DNA from: Lycocorax pyrrhopterus obiensis
Lineage: Eukaryota; Chordata; Aves; Passeriformes; Paradisaeidae
Length of the DNA stretch: 64,000 bases
Direction: 5' to 3'
NCBI GenBank assembly: GCA_014706295.1
Contig: JACSVZ010000016.1
Span: forward strand, 8,103,168 to 8,167,167
Each line of letters begins with the position of its first letter. Positions within the stretch are counted from its first letter, which is position 1. The notes under the pieces are model-generated. The model was not told where the DNA came from. It made no database searches and saw only the letters and a list, made by a program, of their open reading frames with translations. A program made the position numbers and the translations under genes. This document shows positions 12,700 through 26,300 of this stretch, one piece after another.

Positions 12700-12910
12700 A
12701 TGTGCTGTACCCAGACCTTAATTAGACCACATAGTAAGAGACTTTTATAGATGGATTTTTATAGACACTTTTCCAGACATGCTGTGCTCTTGATATTCCT
12801 CCCCCAAGCCCCAATCCACACCTTGCTAAATAACTTTTATAGGTCTAATTAAACAGGCTGGTGATTCAGTAGTAATCCTATTAAAGCAACAGTACCTGGG
12901 CACTGGCATT
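12700..12910. promoter_or_regulatory. Candidate conserved element with paired homeobox and TTTTATAG sites
   Basis: Seen directly: TTAATTAGACC at 12718-12728 and its exact reverse complement GGTCTAATTAA at 12842-12852. Between them lie three copies of TTTTATAG (12743-12750, 12757-12764, 12835-12842), two of them within the ten-base word ACTTTTATAG. TAATTA is a homeodomain core, and TTTAT-type words suit Hox/Cdx proteins. The arrangement, two inverted homeobox words around reiterated Hox/Cdx-like words, looks organised. Whether it is bound or conserved is inference. Confidence 0.35.
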
Positions 12911-15900
12911 CCTACTACAGCATCTCTCTTTCTTTCAAGTAGGATTCCACAAAAAGAGCTGCTGGTAAGATCTCAGAGCATTTTTATCTTGCATAATCTG
13001 ATGACATCTCTAAACACCACACCTAGTTCCGTGTGAGCTGGATTATCAGCACAGCACCAAAGAAGACCCATTAGCTCTCCTGCCAGGAGCACTGTGGCGG
13101 CAGCAGCAGCGTGGCTCTGCACCAAGGTAATTACGTGCCTTTCTGCTACACTCCTCCTCCTTCTGGAACTAGGAGAGAGCAAGCATTATTCATTAGAGAC
13201 ACCCCCTGAGATCTTTTATGTCTAATACCGTTGAAAGACAAGATAAACCTCCATCATTGAAATGTTGCCTAGAATTTAATAGGAATCTATAAAAATTACC
13301 CTCCAAAATAGAAGAATTCAATTGAGAATGTTTTATTTCATTTTATTCTAGTATTATTAAATTTAAGGAACTATTCCATAGAAGGCATGCAAGCCCATAA
13401 ATGTTGATAACAGAGCTCCTGTTATTGGAACTGAGGCCACAATTCTCTAAGATGACTCAGAAATCTCAGAGACTGGTTATGATATCCTATTTAACTCCGC
13501 AGGCATTTTCCATGAAGAATGAAATGCTGGAAAGCCCTCAGAAATTATTGCAAAAAGCTGTTCATGCTCCAGGATTACCACTTCTCTAAGAACTCCCTTC
13601 AGCTGCAAATATACCTCTCACATAAGAGTTTATGTCTGCTGAATACTCTGCTGGCATCTTCCAGGTCATGCTGGGACTCGTGGAAGAAGAGAGGTGGTTG
13701 CTGTCAGTCAGTCCTGCACTGGCCTTCCCTCAACATGGAAGCTTGGGAATGCACATTGCAAATCTGATCCTGTTCCCAAGCTGTTAGTGCACTTCCCACA
13801 AGAGGATTTTTCTGAGCTCTGTAATAAATACAAACTTACGTGCCAAATTTTATTCTCATATTTATATATGGGCTGTTTTAATGTTTATATGTGTAATTTT
13901 CTTACTATTCTAATGGAATAATTTCAGTGCTATGAGTGACTGAAGAAGGTTTCCTTTCATGCTTCCAGCAACATCTTTAAATACATTGAAGTCATCATCA
14001 TGCTCATCCCTGTAATAAGCTTTTTCCTTCATCAATTCTATCAGTAATTTTTATGCCAGAAGTTGAAATCGTTTGAATAAAATAAAATACCCTCACCCAA
14101 AACTGCTTCCATATTTATAAGGGAAATCTTGCAATTCTAATTCAAAAATACTTGTTCTACTGTGGCTGAAACAACAGTGTATTTCTTCACTACCTTTCCA
14201 GATATAGCTGATAGATGCTGCAGTCTAGAAATTATTCGGCACTAAGGAAACAAAGTTGAACAGACGACTTGTGGCATTAGCCACCCTGAAATACCCTATT
14301 CCCTAACCTTGGGTAAAGAAATAAATATATTTAGAAATATACAAGTCTCCTGCAAAGTCCAATGCTAATCCAAATTTACAGTTAGCAACTAACATTAGAG
14401 GGTGGTCTACAACAACCCCAAGATCATGAAACAACTTCTCCATTACAGTTCTATGAGAAAGCTCCAGCCAACACAGGGTTAAGCACTGTGGCAGCAAAAC
14501 ACTTTGTGTCTGGGCAATCCACGCCACTGAAATAACAATTCCTCTTGTTTCCACCCTGCTTATAGGGAACCAGCAGGCCTTTCGCTCATTATTATTTATT
14601 TCTTTGATCTTCCTCCCCTTGAACCTTCCTGCACTTCCTTTTACAAGCTCTCCAGCTCTTTGGCAAAGGTGTACATATCAACACCATCTGGCTGCAGGCA
14701 GGGAAACGCTGCTCCATGCTTCCCTGAAGACAAGCCTGCTGCGCTAGCCATGAGCCCACTGATTTGATTTCCAGCTCAGCACTTCACAACAGGTCTACTC
14801 CAACACCATCACATTTCCTCAAAGAAGTGGAGGAGGAAAAAAACCTAAGCCCTCCCCGGGCTCTATCATGGTAGGGAATGCGCGTCTCACGTTTTATGAG
14901 CACTGAATTCCAGGCTCAATAATGTGTTACTACCACGAGCTCTGCCTGCCAAGCCACTGCTCTGTTTCTGATAAGCAGGCAGCAATACAATGCAAGGACA
15001 AACTACAGGTCCTCTCAGCCGCTTTTTCAGTACTGCTTTTTGCACTACAGAACCATCATGGGAAAGGCTGTGCATCTCAGGAAGGTTGCTGACAAACCTT
15101 GTCCGTTGTTACTGTGTTCTACCAAAACATTTAGCCAACTGAGTAATAATAACCTCTATTTATCATATCCACAACTGGTGAGCAATTCCTGCTTTACAGC
15201 TGTAGATTTATGACAAAGTAATATTAGAAGCAGTATTCTTAAGCCAGAGCCTGTGCTTTGTTAGTTGATTTCCACAAGCACGTATTTGCGTGTCTAAACA
15301 CTGTGGGCAGGACTGCCCTGACAAATTAAAGTCAAGGAAATTGTATGTATATATATATCTCTTAGTTCTTGGAATTGAAATCATATTAGCACTGCATGCA
15401 ATACTAAATGGAAACTCACTGTGAGCCTTTTGAGTGCAGCTCTTTCTTCAGCTGGCTACCTTTGGCTATGCAGCTCCAGCTTATATTCAGGAACTACCCT
15501 TCATTAAGCTGCTCTCACTAATTAACCAAACTTTTACATTGGATGATGTGTCATAATCCGTTCAAGCCAAGCTCAGCTGCATCCAGGGTTGCACTCAGCA
15601 AACCCATACACGCAGAAGCAAACATACAAGGACTGGCCTGGTCTCAGGAGCCCAAAGGATCCAAGGCTGAAGCCTGGAGAGCACAGTCCCAATCCAGGTG
15701 TGTTTCCATTCCAGAGACTGCACAGGGCGTGTTTCTGCATTCAGCCCTTAGCTTGAGACTGCTGACTGGGATCTTTGGGTGAATGCTCTGAATGAAACGC
15801 ATTTCCGTCAGAAGAAGATATTTGTTAAGAAAACAAACAAACAAACAAAATATTACAGAGACAACTTGCAATATACCTGCTGGATGTGCATGTTGAGGAC

Positions 15901-16645
15901 TGTGTTTTTTAAGGAAAAGCAATAAATTCAGGGTTTTGCTCCTCTATACCAAATTGTCCATGACACAGGAGCACGCTGCACTTGGGCACTAGCTTGGTGT
16001 AATTCCAGTCAATAAATTTTGCAGAGCAAAGTTCAGCTCAGGACTCAAAATTAATCTCCTGCTCCACTCAAATATATCCATAAACATTCCTCTGCCTGTA
16101 CATATGCAATAGTAAGCAAAGTAGGACAGAAAATTCCAGACCAGTTTAAAACCTAACTACACAAGCTGGGTCCCTGAAATCTGATAACCACTAGAAATGC
16201 AAATAAACTTCCTCAGCCTTAGAATTTTCAAATAAATTGTGTTTAAATTTGCCATTTGTATTCTTCTAGAAGCTAGAAACGTGATACTATACATGCTTTA
16301 TAATCATCCTGAAGAAATATAGACCTGTGCTGAAGATGTGTGAGCCAATGTATCCTAAATTAAAAAAAAAAAAAAGAGACATAAAAGAGCTCCACATTAA
16401 TAACTCTGAAGACAGATATTACCTTATTACATTGGACAGAATCAAGCACAACAGACTCCCATAAAATGCTATAAAAATATACTGTTTATTGCAAGCCTAG
16501 TCATTGACAGTGAATTTGAATGCCAGCTATGCATAGGTCATATCAATACTCTTTAATGTCTTGTTTTATGCTAGATTTCTGTGAAGTTTCAAGCTTCTTA
16601 CTAATTCTTTAAGCATAAAAACACCAGCAGGCGCCAAATTAAATT
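12911..16645. other. Non-coding spacer, no gene seen
   Basis: Short overlapping open frames only. A TA dinucleotide run lies at about 15347-15358 and an AAAC run at 15830-15850. A short CAG-type run (gcggcagcagcagcgtgg) occurs near 13097. Nothing else could be assigned. Confidence 0.6.
15830..15850 (+). repeat. (AAAC)n microsatellite
   Basis: About five AAAC units in a row with no interruption. Similar short AAAC runs occur at about 24260-24278, 29347-29373 and 45096-45115. Such A/C-rich strings are common in bird intergenic DNA and may be worn tails of retroposed elements. Confidence 0.85.
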
Positions 16646-16647
16646 AT

Positions 16648-16763
16648 CAGGCAGCAGGTTTAAAACAAACAAAAGGAAGTACTTTTTCACACAATGCATA
16701 ATTTAATTGTTGAATTCCTTGCCACAGGATGCTGTGTGTGCCAAAGTCATAGGCCAGTTAAAA
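16648..16763 (+). mobile_element. Ancient CR1/L3-type LINE 3' fragment
   Basis: The order 'gcaggtttaaaacaaac', 'aaaaggaagtactttttcac', 'gaattccttgccacagga', 'gctgtgtgtgccaaag' follows the widely shared amniote CR1/L3-type segment that I recognise from reptile and bird genomes (a stretch coding near the 3' end of ORF2: 'ggaagtattt-ttcac ... tggaactccttgccacaggatg'). The copy is on the plus strand, about 115 bp long, diverged and without coding potential, then runs into an A-rich string at about 16759-16798. Family assignment is from memory of the consensus and needs a repeat-library search. Confidence 0.6.
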
Positions 16764-17835
16764 AAAAAAACACACAACAAAAAGCTAAAAAAAACCCCAC
16801 ATAATTTAGAGAACATATTTTCACCAAGGCCTACTATATAAATAAAGCAAATATTATCTGCAGCTCTGGAATGGCCAAAACAACAGAATACAGGAATTTA
16901 GAAGAGTAAATAGGGAGAAGAGTCATTCCACTCTTTATTTAGCTTGCTCCCTGACCCCTGCCAAAAAAACCCCAAAACTTCTCTTAGAGGGTACCATTGG
17001 AGAAAGAGGTTATTGGCCCAGCTGGACTTTGCCTAACCTCGTGTGGCAAGAACAAATATTTCCCCGTATCCTCTTCTTCAGGTAAGGCTTTTGACAACAT
17101 CTAGCAAAAGTTTCTAAAATGTCTTTTCTCGCTGCTCTTTTGTGTCTCTATTATAAGGCAAATCCATCCCAATTTGCAACTGTACAGTCTGCTCTTTTCA
17201 GATCAGACAGCATTTGGATAATCATAGCATATTAAAAATATTTGTTTATTGTTTCTGCCTCAATTTGGCTACAAGCAGGCTGTACATAACACACACTCTG
17301 GCCACAGGAGCACAAGCGCTTGCCCCCGCAGCTCGTTATTACTCTGACACTGAGCTGCAGGACACGCCGATGCAGTGCCAGGCGTGGGGCTGTGCTGCTG
17401 CCAGCCCTTGCGTGGGAACGAGCACCACTCTGGGCTGCAGGCACCACACAACCCCTGCCACCGAGGCAGGATTCACTCCCATCCAGAGAAGGGTTTCTCT
17501 GATATCAGGAAAATATATTGATAAGGAAGCACACGAATAACACCTACCAACGCAATGTACCCATTTTCCGCGTTATCATGCAGGTTATTTCCCTCCTCCC
17601 AAGCAGCTCTCCACATGCCTACGTTGGATGCCACCTTTGCTGGGAGTTCAGGACATGATTGGCTCTCAGCTCACTCGTAATTTTTGCAGCAGCAGATGCT
17701 GCCATAATTCTTTTTCATAGCATCACCTTTCCCGTTTTATCTGCAAAGATGACTGTCAAATTTATCTTCTGTTTAGATCATCAGCAAGAGAAATCAGCTG
17801 CGTTTTGAAAAAAAGCCAACTTTTTGAGCTAAGTG

Positions 17836-17858
17836 AAGCTTGAACATGTTTCAAGCTT
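17836..17858. repeat. Perfect inverted repeat, 9-bp arms, 5-nt loop
   Basis: AAGCTTGAA at 17836-17844 is followed by CATGT and the exact complement TTCAAGCTT at 17850-17858. It would form a short hairpin in RNA on either strand. There is no T-run after it and no adjacent gene, so a terminator role is not supported; it may be chance. Confidence 0.7.
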
Positions 17859-17989
17859 GCTTGTTCTATTTTTGTAGCAGAAAACTACGAGTACACACGT
17901 GCTTTATCAAATCATGAAGTAGCATAACTCAAATTCTTTGCATTTTGTCATGTTTTCATTTTTTTGACAGAATTTTCAAAGTTAGTAAT

Positions 17990-18300
17990 GTTAAACTGCT
18001 ATGTGGAAGCTCTCCTTTGGAATTAATTCAAAGTAAACCAAATATATTTTAATTTACTTCCATTTCTAACCTAAATAAAAGCCACTTTAATTTTGAATGA
18101 GGGCTGGGAGAAGGAACTGATATCATTTAAGCAATTCACATTTAATTCCAATGGATTACGTTTCAGTTTAACTTTCCTAATACACACATATCAAGAGGTC
18201 AGAGTTGCTTTCGAAAAAGTAATGGACTTTAATAGGTACATTGGGTAACATAGTAGATTTCTCCCCAGATCGTTTTTCCAGAAATAATCTATGTTACAAA
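17990..18300. promoter_or_regulatory. Candidate AT-rich conserved element
   Basis: A repeat-free stretch holding several TTAATT-type words and 'ccaatggattacg', ending in a wider inverted repeat: GTAACATAG at 18245-18253 pairs with CTATGTTAC at 18289-18297 across a loop of about 35 nt. Texture is enhancer-like. Evidence is motif content only. Confidence 0.2.
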
Positions 18301-20295
18301 ATATATTTAATCTGCTACTGAAACAGAAAACTGATGTATTAGTTCATAGCCTTCTAGTCAGAGACAGGTACTTCAAAATCATGCAACAGCTTATCAAAAC
18401 GTATCATTTAATTTTTAACTAACAAAATGGTGGTGGAAAATAAGTGGGAAGAAGATAATTAGAGGAAGGTCTGAATGGAAGAAACTCTTCCTAGAAGTGT
18501 TGAATAAAAGCCAGAGGATTTTTTGAGAAAACTGCTGCTAACTCTACTGCCTTTATCAGCATTATGTATTGTGTGATTCACAGCCATGAAGAACCTTTAG
18601 CTGAACAAACATTTGAACAAGTTATTTGTTTCTGAAACAGATTCCAGGTTACATTACAGTAGGAAAATGTATCTATTGTATAAGATCGAGTAAAGCATCT
18701 TCACTTATTTTCTCATTTAACTAAGTTTTCTATTAATGTTCTGAAACATCCTAAAATATTGGCACTTCTGGGGCTGATAGGGTTGCTAGGTGTTCCTGTC
18801 TGCAGATGAGAAGGAATTCTACTTCTAAGAGAGGATCAAATCCCTACACATTGGTGATACACTACAGAAAATCCACTAGGGATAAAGTAAAAAGAGATTA
18901 CGTAAATAAAGATGAAATATTTCATGTGTTTAAAAGCTAACACAAGAAAAACCTAGGTTAGGAAGAGCGTGTTATGAGGAAAAATGAACCACAATAACTC
19001 AACCAAGCTCAAACAAGACTGTTTTAGATGGTTCATCCCCAGTCTGCTGCTTTGTTCAGGTCTTCAGCACATGGGATGGCAAACCAACCAAGCTGGGTGT
19101 AATTTAGTTCTGATTCACTTGCCCAAGCCGTGCCTGCCTTCCAGTGAACACTTTGCCTGCATTTAAAACTCTGATTCATGATTCACTCAAATATTTCACT
19201 GGTTCAGTGATTTTTGTTTTGTGAGGAGCTTAAAGTGCTGCAACTGCTGAATGATACAATTGGGATTCAGATAGATTTCGGTCAAACCAAGAGAACCATA
19301 TGAATACAGCTTTAACTATGTTTCTGTCCGCAGTGAATAAATGGATTCTTCATTCACTCTTCTCAGCACCGTTAAGAAGAGAATACTACAAGTTTTAAAA
19401 ACTTGCCAATGAATGATGGTGTCTACATTCCCAGAGGAAAATCATCATCTAGTCCACATGTTGCAAACTCTATGGGCATTTTTAAAGCCAGACGGATTTC
19501 CTGTGATTTAAAACAGTAAAAGTCTCTCAAGAGGCTGTAACTCACTCAAAGACACACTCAGGGTATGATTTGAAATTTCTAAAACTGTAAGTAAGAAAAC
19601 TAACAGAGTTTAAATTAAAAAAAAAAAAAACACAAAAGCAAACTTCAAGGAAGAGCACTATATACAAACATGGAAAGTAACACATCAACAAGTTGATGAG
19701 ATTCTGATTAGCAGTCAGAGATGAGGCACCATCACACAAATCTAATGGAAGTTCACAGACTGGAGACAACTCCATCAACTCCTGAGCTCAAGGAGAAATT
19801 GTCCAGTCTGTCAGCTGCTATAGCACCGTACCCACAGAAACTAAACAGCCTCAGGTTGTCTCTCCTGGACTTGTCTGTGTCAGTGGTGACACACTTGGAA
19901 GATCAGAGGTCAATCAGTTCATTACAGGTGGCATAAAGTAAAGATAAATAAAATTCATTGGAGACAGTAAGCCAAAGAAATCTGAAATATGGTGAAATCT
20001 GAAAGGTGTCTGGTTAAAATGTAGGAAAAATAAGACTCTCCTATTCTTCTGGATTTGTTCAATGTTTTGCCTTCCCCAATGGCATTATTACCTCATTTCT
20101 GCCAGCCTGCTGATCCAGCTAAAGTCTATATCCCCAGCACTGCAGTTTTGAGCAACAACAACAGCAAGAGGAGCATCTGTACAACAAGTGAGTTCATGTT
20201 TCTGTATGTGTGCATACAACCAAGATCCTAAGGATAGACAAAGGGGTATTTTTAGTTGGTTTTCTTAGTAAGAACAAAATCTGAAGAGTTTTCCC

Positions 20296-20311
20296 ACTTA
20301 CCTGGGTAAGT
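20296..20311. repeat. Palindromic pair of splice-donor words
   Basis: ACTTACC TG GGTAAGT is an inverted repeat with 7-bp arms. Read on the minus strand it gives CAG|GTAAGT, a perfect donor; on the plus strand TGG|GTAAGT, a good donor. No exon could be attached to either, so this is recorded as sequence structure only. Confidence 0.6.
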
Positions 20312-23300
20312 CTGTAATTGCTTGTCAGCTCTTGCAGATGTGACCTCCTTAGTAAGGTTTTGGTTTACAACAATGTCCCAATACTGTCAGTGTCAGACAT
20401 TCCAGCTGATTTTTAGGGGTCCTATGAATGTCAGCCTCTCAGGGAGGCACCCGAAAGAAATAAAAATCCTCACATACTTATAGGACAATCCTACAGAAAA
20501 GTCTTCAATACCAGGGTAAAATACTTAAACTACTTTCTTTGCTTAAGTGGGCAGCTACAGCACAGCTTGCTCACGTTGTTAAATGTAGAGTCTGCAATGT
20601 TTTACAGTGTACACATATTTTAGTCATGTTTTATACGTATGTTATTATTATAGATTAAACACTGCATGTGAATTTGGCATCCATTAAAATGAACAGAACA
20701 TTAAAGAGGCTGGAACCCACTGGTCTTTGGGGAAGCATCTCTTTATGACACTCCTCTGCAAATGGCCAGCTATTGCATTATGGAGCCTTTCTTGAATTCC
20801 TGCCAGTGACACTGGATCCTGTAATGGGTTTGTAATGAGGCTAAAATCAACACCTCTAAACTAAATGGGGAGAAGACAAAGGAACTGGGACATGGTGAGA
20901 GGAAATAGAGTGAGGACAATGTCATTTAGAAGGGCAGAAATCTGTGCTGTCACAGTGAATAGCAAAAATAAACCCCCATGCTAAAATACTGAGAAGGACC
21001 TTGGGAAGGAGCAGAGCTACAGCATCAGGAATTCAGAGGGAACACAGTCTGCCCTCCCATTCAGAGCTTGCTTTCCAAAGAATAGCTCTCGGAAAAGGTT
21101 AGGAGGAGAAAAATGGTTTACATTATTGTTATGATGATGATTATGGTTCACCTATTTCACAATCACACTCTTCAAATATGAAAAGAGAACTTCTAAGGAA
21201 GAATTTTTCAGCAAATCTAAGCTCAAGGACGGCTGTCAAACATACTCTTCAGAAGCAGTCTTGCTGCTATAAGACATGTTTTCAGCTGATGTTGTATCAG
21301 TCTGTTAGAATTTGCACAAAACCAAACTTTTCATTGTTAAGAATCATCTTCTCCAGCTGCTTTCTATTGCACCTGAGGTTATGATCTTCTGTTCCCATCC
21401 TTATGCTCGGGAGACTGTATAGAGGAGAGGGTAAAGCTTTCATGCAGCAAGAGAGTTTAAATATCTTCTCACAGGAAATACCTATTTTTTTTTCTAAGAA
21501 CCATAAACTAGAACTAGAGTAAAAAGCAGGATTAAGACATTCATCACAAACATGTACAGTGGTGGTCAACAAAGTCACTGGAGACAAAGCCATGGAGAAA
21601 TCATAATGGAAAGAGATTTGTACACTGACAAAAAATCATTGCACAGGACTGTAGGGGTGCTAGTGCAGGGAAGAAAAAGAATTTGAAAAAGAACAGAGTT
21701 TTTAAAGTCTTGTTTCCACTTGAGCCACTGTTTTTCTGGATGGCTGTTTTCAAGCTCTTTAACCCCTCTCCACTTCTCTGGTCCCTGGTTTCAGCAGAGT
21801 GGAGACAATACTGACTGCCCTGGCATTGCACTGGGATCTGCACAATATCACATTTAAGCACTTCCTTCTAACTCCAACTTTTCTCATATCATCATTCTCT
21901 ACGAAAAGTCACCTCAAACAGTTTTATTTGGAGGAAAAAAAAAAAAAGCAACACTTTCAAGTGATTACATTTATAATTTTAATAATGTACGAGGTTTACA
22001 GTAAGACGCCATGCAACAAAGAATTCATTACTTTTCCTTTCAGATTTTAATAAAAGTACAGTATGAATTATTTAAACTATGTGAAATTTGTCAAGATAAA
22101 TTAATTTAGTACATGTTGTGATGCAGTATATTCTGGCTTTAATTGTGTTTGCTGCTTACTGAGTATAGCAATTCAGAAAGCCCAACAATATATTTTCACA
22201 GCTATTAAAAACAAGAACATGACAGTGTTATATCACTTTCCATGTTTTTTTCTCAGAGATTTTCTTTACTTATTTTTTGATAAAATTTGAAGTTAGGTTA
22301 TTGCGTTAAAAGAAACAACTCATGAAACAAACAGTGAAAACAATGAAAGGTTCAGGGGATTTCTCATATACCTCCTCTAATACAACTCTAGTCAGCAGCA
22401 TGCAGGAATAATCCCAGGATGAGCAGCTTTCAGAAGCTGCTGCGAGAAAACAGTGAGATTTAATTTGGTGCTCTTTCATTCTTATTAAAAAGGAAAAACA
22501 GGGTCCCAGGGAAGTCAGTAAAAAATTCGCCTCTGACATGAGTGAAAGACTCAATCCATTGCCCAAACACAGCTGATGGTGCCGTGTGAGATGCCCTGGG
22601 GGACTCCACCCAGCTTCAGCTGGGAGTGCTTGAGTTTCCTGCAGGTCTGCTGTACCTGCAGCCTAATGGGGCATCCTTGGATCACTGGGACACCTCAAAT
22701 ATCTCTAAGCACTACTTTTAGATACTGAACTGAGCCCAGGATATCTCCATTGGACATCCCAGGCTGATGCTGGCCTTACACAGATACTGTTGCTCATGTC
22801 AGCTGACAGCCCCAGCCTAACAGATCTGACAGCATTCCTAACAAAAAATACATATGAGTTATAGACCTTTATATACAAATATTTTTAGTAAATATGCACA
22901 TTTAAAAGGATTCATCCTTTCCCTTCAGCTATGCTGCCAAGTGTACCAAAGATCCCGTACTATACAGGCAAAAATTGTACAAATCTACTTTCCAAAACAC
23001 TTTGCAGCATAAATTACTTGCAAGACTAAGTTGCAGAAAGCAAGATGCTCTTTTGGAAGTTCTGTACCTTCCTAAGAATAATATTTTCTTCTAAAAAAAG
23101 TAACAATCAAAAATTCTTACGAAGTCTTATCTCATTGTGAGCTTGTGAGGAGACATGCTTGTCCACTGTTACTGGAGTAGGATACTCTCCCAGATTTCTC
23201 ACATTTTAATGGAAACTATGAGTTCTATGAGTGTGTGGAAACTGGATCAAATTTACTTTCTGGTTTGTGCTAGAAATGCTGCCTGTATTGAAATTCCTGG

Positions 23301-26300
23301 GGAAATTCATCAAGAAAATAATCTCACTGTCAGGGAGGAAGCTCAGTTTAGGAAGAAGGGTGTAACAGTCTTCCAAAGTCAACTAACACTTGCTATCCAG
23401 AGCAATGACATTTGAAACTGCCACAGTGCTAAAAAGCTAGAATCATTAGAAAAAAAAAAAAATAGAAGCTCAAGTGTACTATCAGATTTTTCACAAGAAG
23501 TTGAGAATATTTGTAGCACATATAATCTTAATATTAAAATAATATTTAAGCGCTGCTTGCTGTAACAAGTCTATAAATAGAATAGTCATACAGAATTTTC
23601 TGAATTGTTTATAAGGCTTTATCTTGTGTTTGCCTATAGGTCTCACAGTTCAGAAGGACTCATTGAGGTACAATTAAAAATTTCACCACTTTGGCAGAAA
23701 ACCACAGCATTTCAGCTTTTGAAGCAGCACACACAAATTTGAAGATACTGAATCAGGCTCTCTGCTCATTGCAGCTGTATTTGTGCTGCACCACCACCTC
23801 CCCTCCCCACCAAGCTGAAGAGGCCCCTCCATCCTTACTGGGCAGGAGAGCACCGTGTTCCCCCTGACCCTGTGACCAAATCCAGAAGCAGAGACCCTCA
23901 CCCAAAGCAAATGCCACGTGCAGACCCAGCACCCCTGAACGTCCTTGCTGAGCTCTCACAGCGCTTGCTGATGGCTGACGGAAAAGTGACTGGGCTGGCA
24001 CAAACAAAAATCTTGCACCTCAGGGAAGAGACAAACACCAAGACAGACACATTCCTTGCATCTCAGCACTCAAGACGCCTAAAATGTACACACCAATTTC
24101 CACGTTTAAAAGAGAGGTCCTGGGGTCTTCGTCAGTAATAAATATCCATACAGCCGGAAAGAAGGGAGGGATATTGCTACACACAACCAAGGTATTTCAT
24201 ACTGAATTAAAGGTTGGTCACAGCAAGCTCACATGTCAAACTTCCAGGAAAGGGAAGGATGAACAAACAAACAAAAATGTGATTCAGAACAAATCTACTT
24301 TCTCCAATATACTGGGATCCCACAGAGGGGCGAGCACTGAAATGACTACATTTCCTTGCACAGATGCAAGGAAAAGGTATGTCAGGAAGTACTTGCACTA
24401 TGACAACAAAAATAACTTTCAGCATTTATTTATTTTGGAGAATCCCCAAGTTCTGCTCCTGGACTGGGAAACAGTGGCCCCAGTACATATTGGTGGTTTA
24501 TGAGAGGAAAGAGAGGAGAGAATACCATATCAAATTGATACTTCAGGGAGATTTGAGGGAGAATGAACACATATTTGGAAATGGGCCAGGACACTGGGGC
24601 TACTATGCCCTGCCCTACAAAAAGAGCCATTGCATTGTTAATAACCATAAGCAATCAGGCCCTTCGTTTTATGTCTCATCAGCAAGACTGCACTACATAT
24701 TCATTTAACTCACACTTGCTTTTAAGTTCTCTCAGCTTCAATTGCTGGTGGGTTCAATTCTGTCTTAACAATAAAGTGCATTCCTTTACTTTTTGTTCCC
24801 TGAAAATCTGTGGCTGCCTCATCCAGAACTACACTGGTGAAATTGTAAATGAAGAAATCCTGCACTGACAGAAAAAAATAGATCAAGTATTTTAATGCGT
24901 TCTCAAGTTTTCTAATGCTAAAGAACCCTATTCTCTTCAGTGTCTTGGTAAGCTGTGACAAACATTTTCAATTTGAGGTGTTACTCAATCTTCTGTCTCC
25001 ATTCTTATAATAGACATGGTATTAAACTAACAGTAAAACCAGCATTTAATTAAGTGCTTCAGGAGAGAACGTTATTCTAATCTAGCAAGATAAAAACAAG
25101 GTGTAAGTATTTTTAACAGAAAATGTAAATCAGGAAGCAGCCTGGAAAAAGCAGCCCGGTTGTGTGTGCCTTAGGTCTCAAATTTGTTTATTTTTTCTAT
25201 AGTCCCTATTTCATCAGCAGAATTGTATTGAAAATGCAAATCTTCAGAAGTGCCTGAAGATTAATTTTGTGGCACTCAGAAGCCTTCCTGTTCTGGCCTT
25301 TCTTTAGAAACACATCCATTACATTGTCCAACTCTAACCAAGTAATACTTTCCAAGAGGACATCAATAAGCTCCCTTGCCATGTGTGTTTCCACTGTTCT
25401 GGGAAGGAAACCTGCATTTTCAAGTGTTCAGCTTGAATAACAGCCTTCAGAGGGCCTTCTACAAACATTCTGTAAAGCTCTAGTTTTTGAGATATCTCTA
25501 GTTAGATATGCTAAAACTTCTGGGTGCTTTTTGCAAAGAGCACTCACATAGTTCCTGCAGCGTAGCTGACAAACACACAAAGTCACACAGTTTGATGAAG
25601 GCACCAGCAAATCACAAGCTTGTTTTAAAAGTCTTGGTGTCAACCAAGTAAAACTTAGGCTCCTTGATCACATAATATTAAATACACACCAAAAAAAATG
25701 GTTTAGTGAACACTGCCTTTGAAATAAGGTTCCTGCTCCTTACAGTCCTGCACATTCCTTAAGTGGCGCATGTTTATTCATCTCGTTTGGTAGTACAGCA
25801 AGTTTCCAGGCCATGCTATACTTTCCAAAGTTTAGGTCTGTCACCTTCCTTGTTAGCTCTGGAATCAAAATGAAGCATGCAGTGGCCAGCAAGACTAAAT
25901 GGCTGAGCAGTGCAACTTTAAAAGCTGTATCTATAAAGCTAATATCAGGAGATGGAACTCAGTTTTCCCAGTTCAAAAAAGTATTTGACAACGTTCTAAT
26001 TATAAAATTATTTACATGCAGTTAAGTAATATTAGCAGTTTTATATCCATCCTGCCCCAATCCCTGTCAAATCAGTAGGGCTATAATAAGATTAGAGAGA
26101 CAGGGTGATACCGGTTTTAGAGCTGAAGAACCCAGTTAGACTCTTCTGCAAGAGACACAAGCCTGACTCACACAACCACCATTTCCTCTGCCATTATGGG
26201 GTGCATCTATATATGAATGGCCAAGAGACCCACAATCCTGCAAAGCAAGGTGTATGAACAGCAGTGGGACCGACCAAGGACAACTGTCTCTCTTCTACTC

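Noticed and set aside
19700..19960. Stretch ending in AATAAA near 19948, considered as a processed pseudogene or LTR end
   Set aside because: No protein similarity recognised, no A-tail and no repeated flanks.
24084..24503. 139-codon plus-strand frame
   Set aside because: No domain or family resemblance and no splice signals in useful positions.
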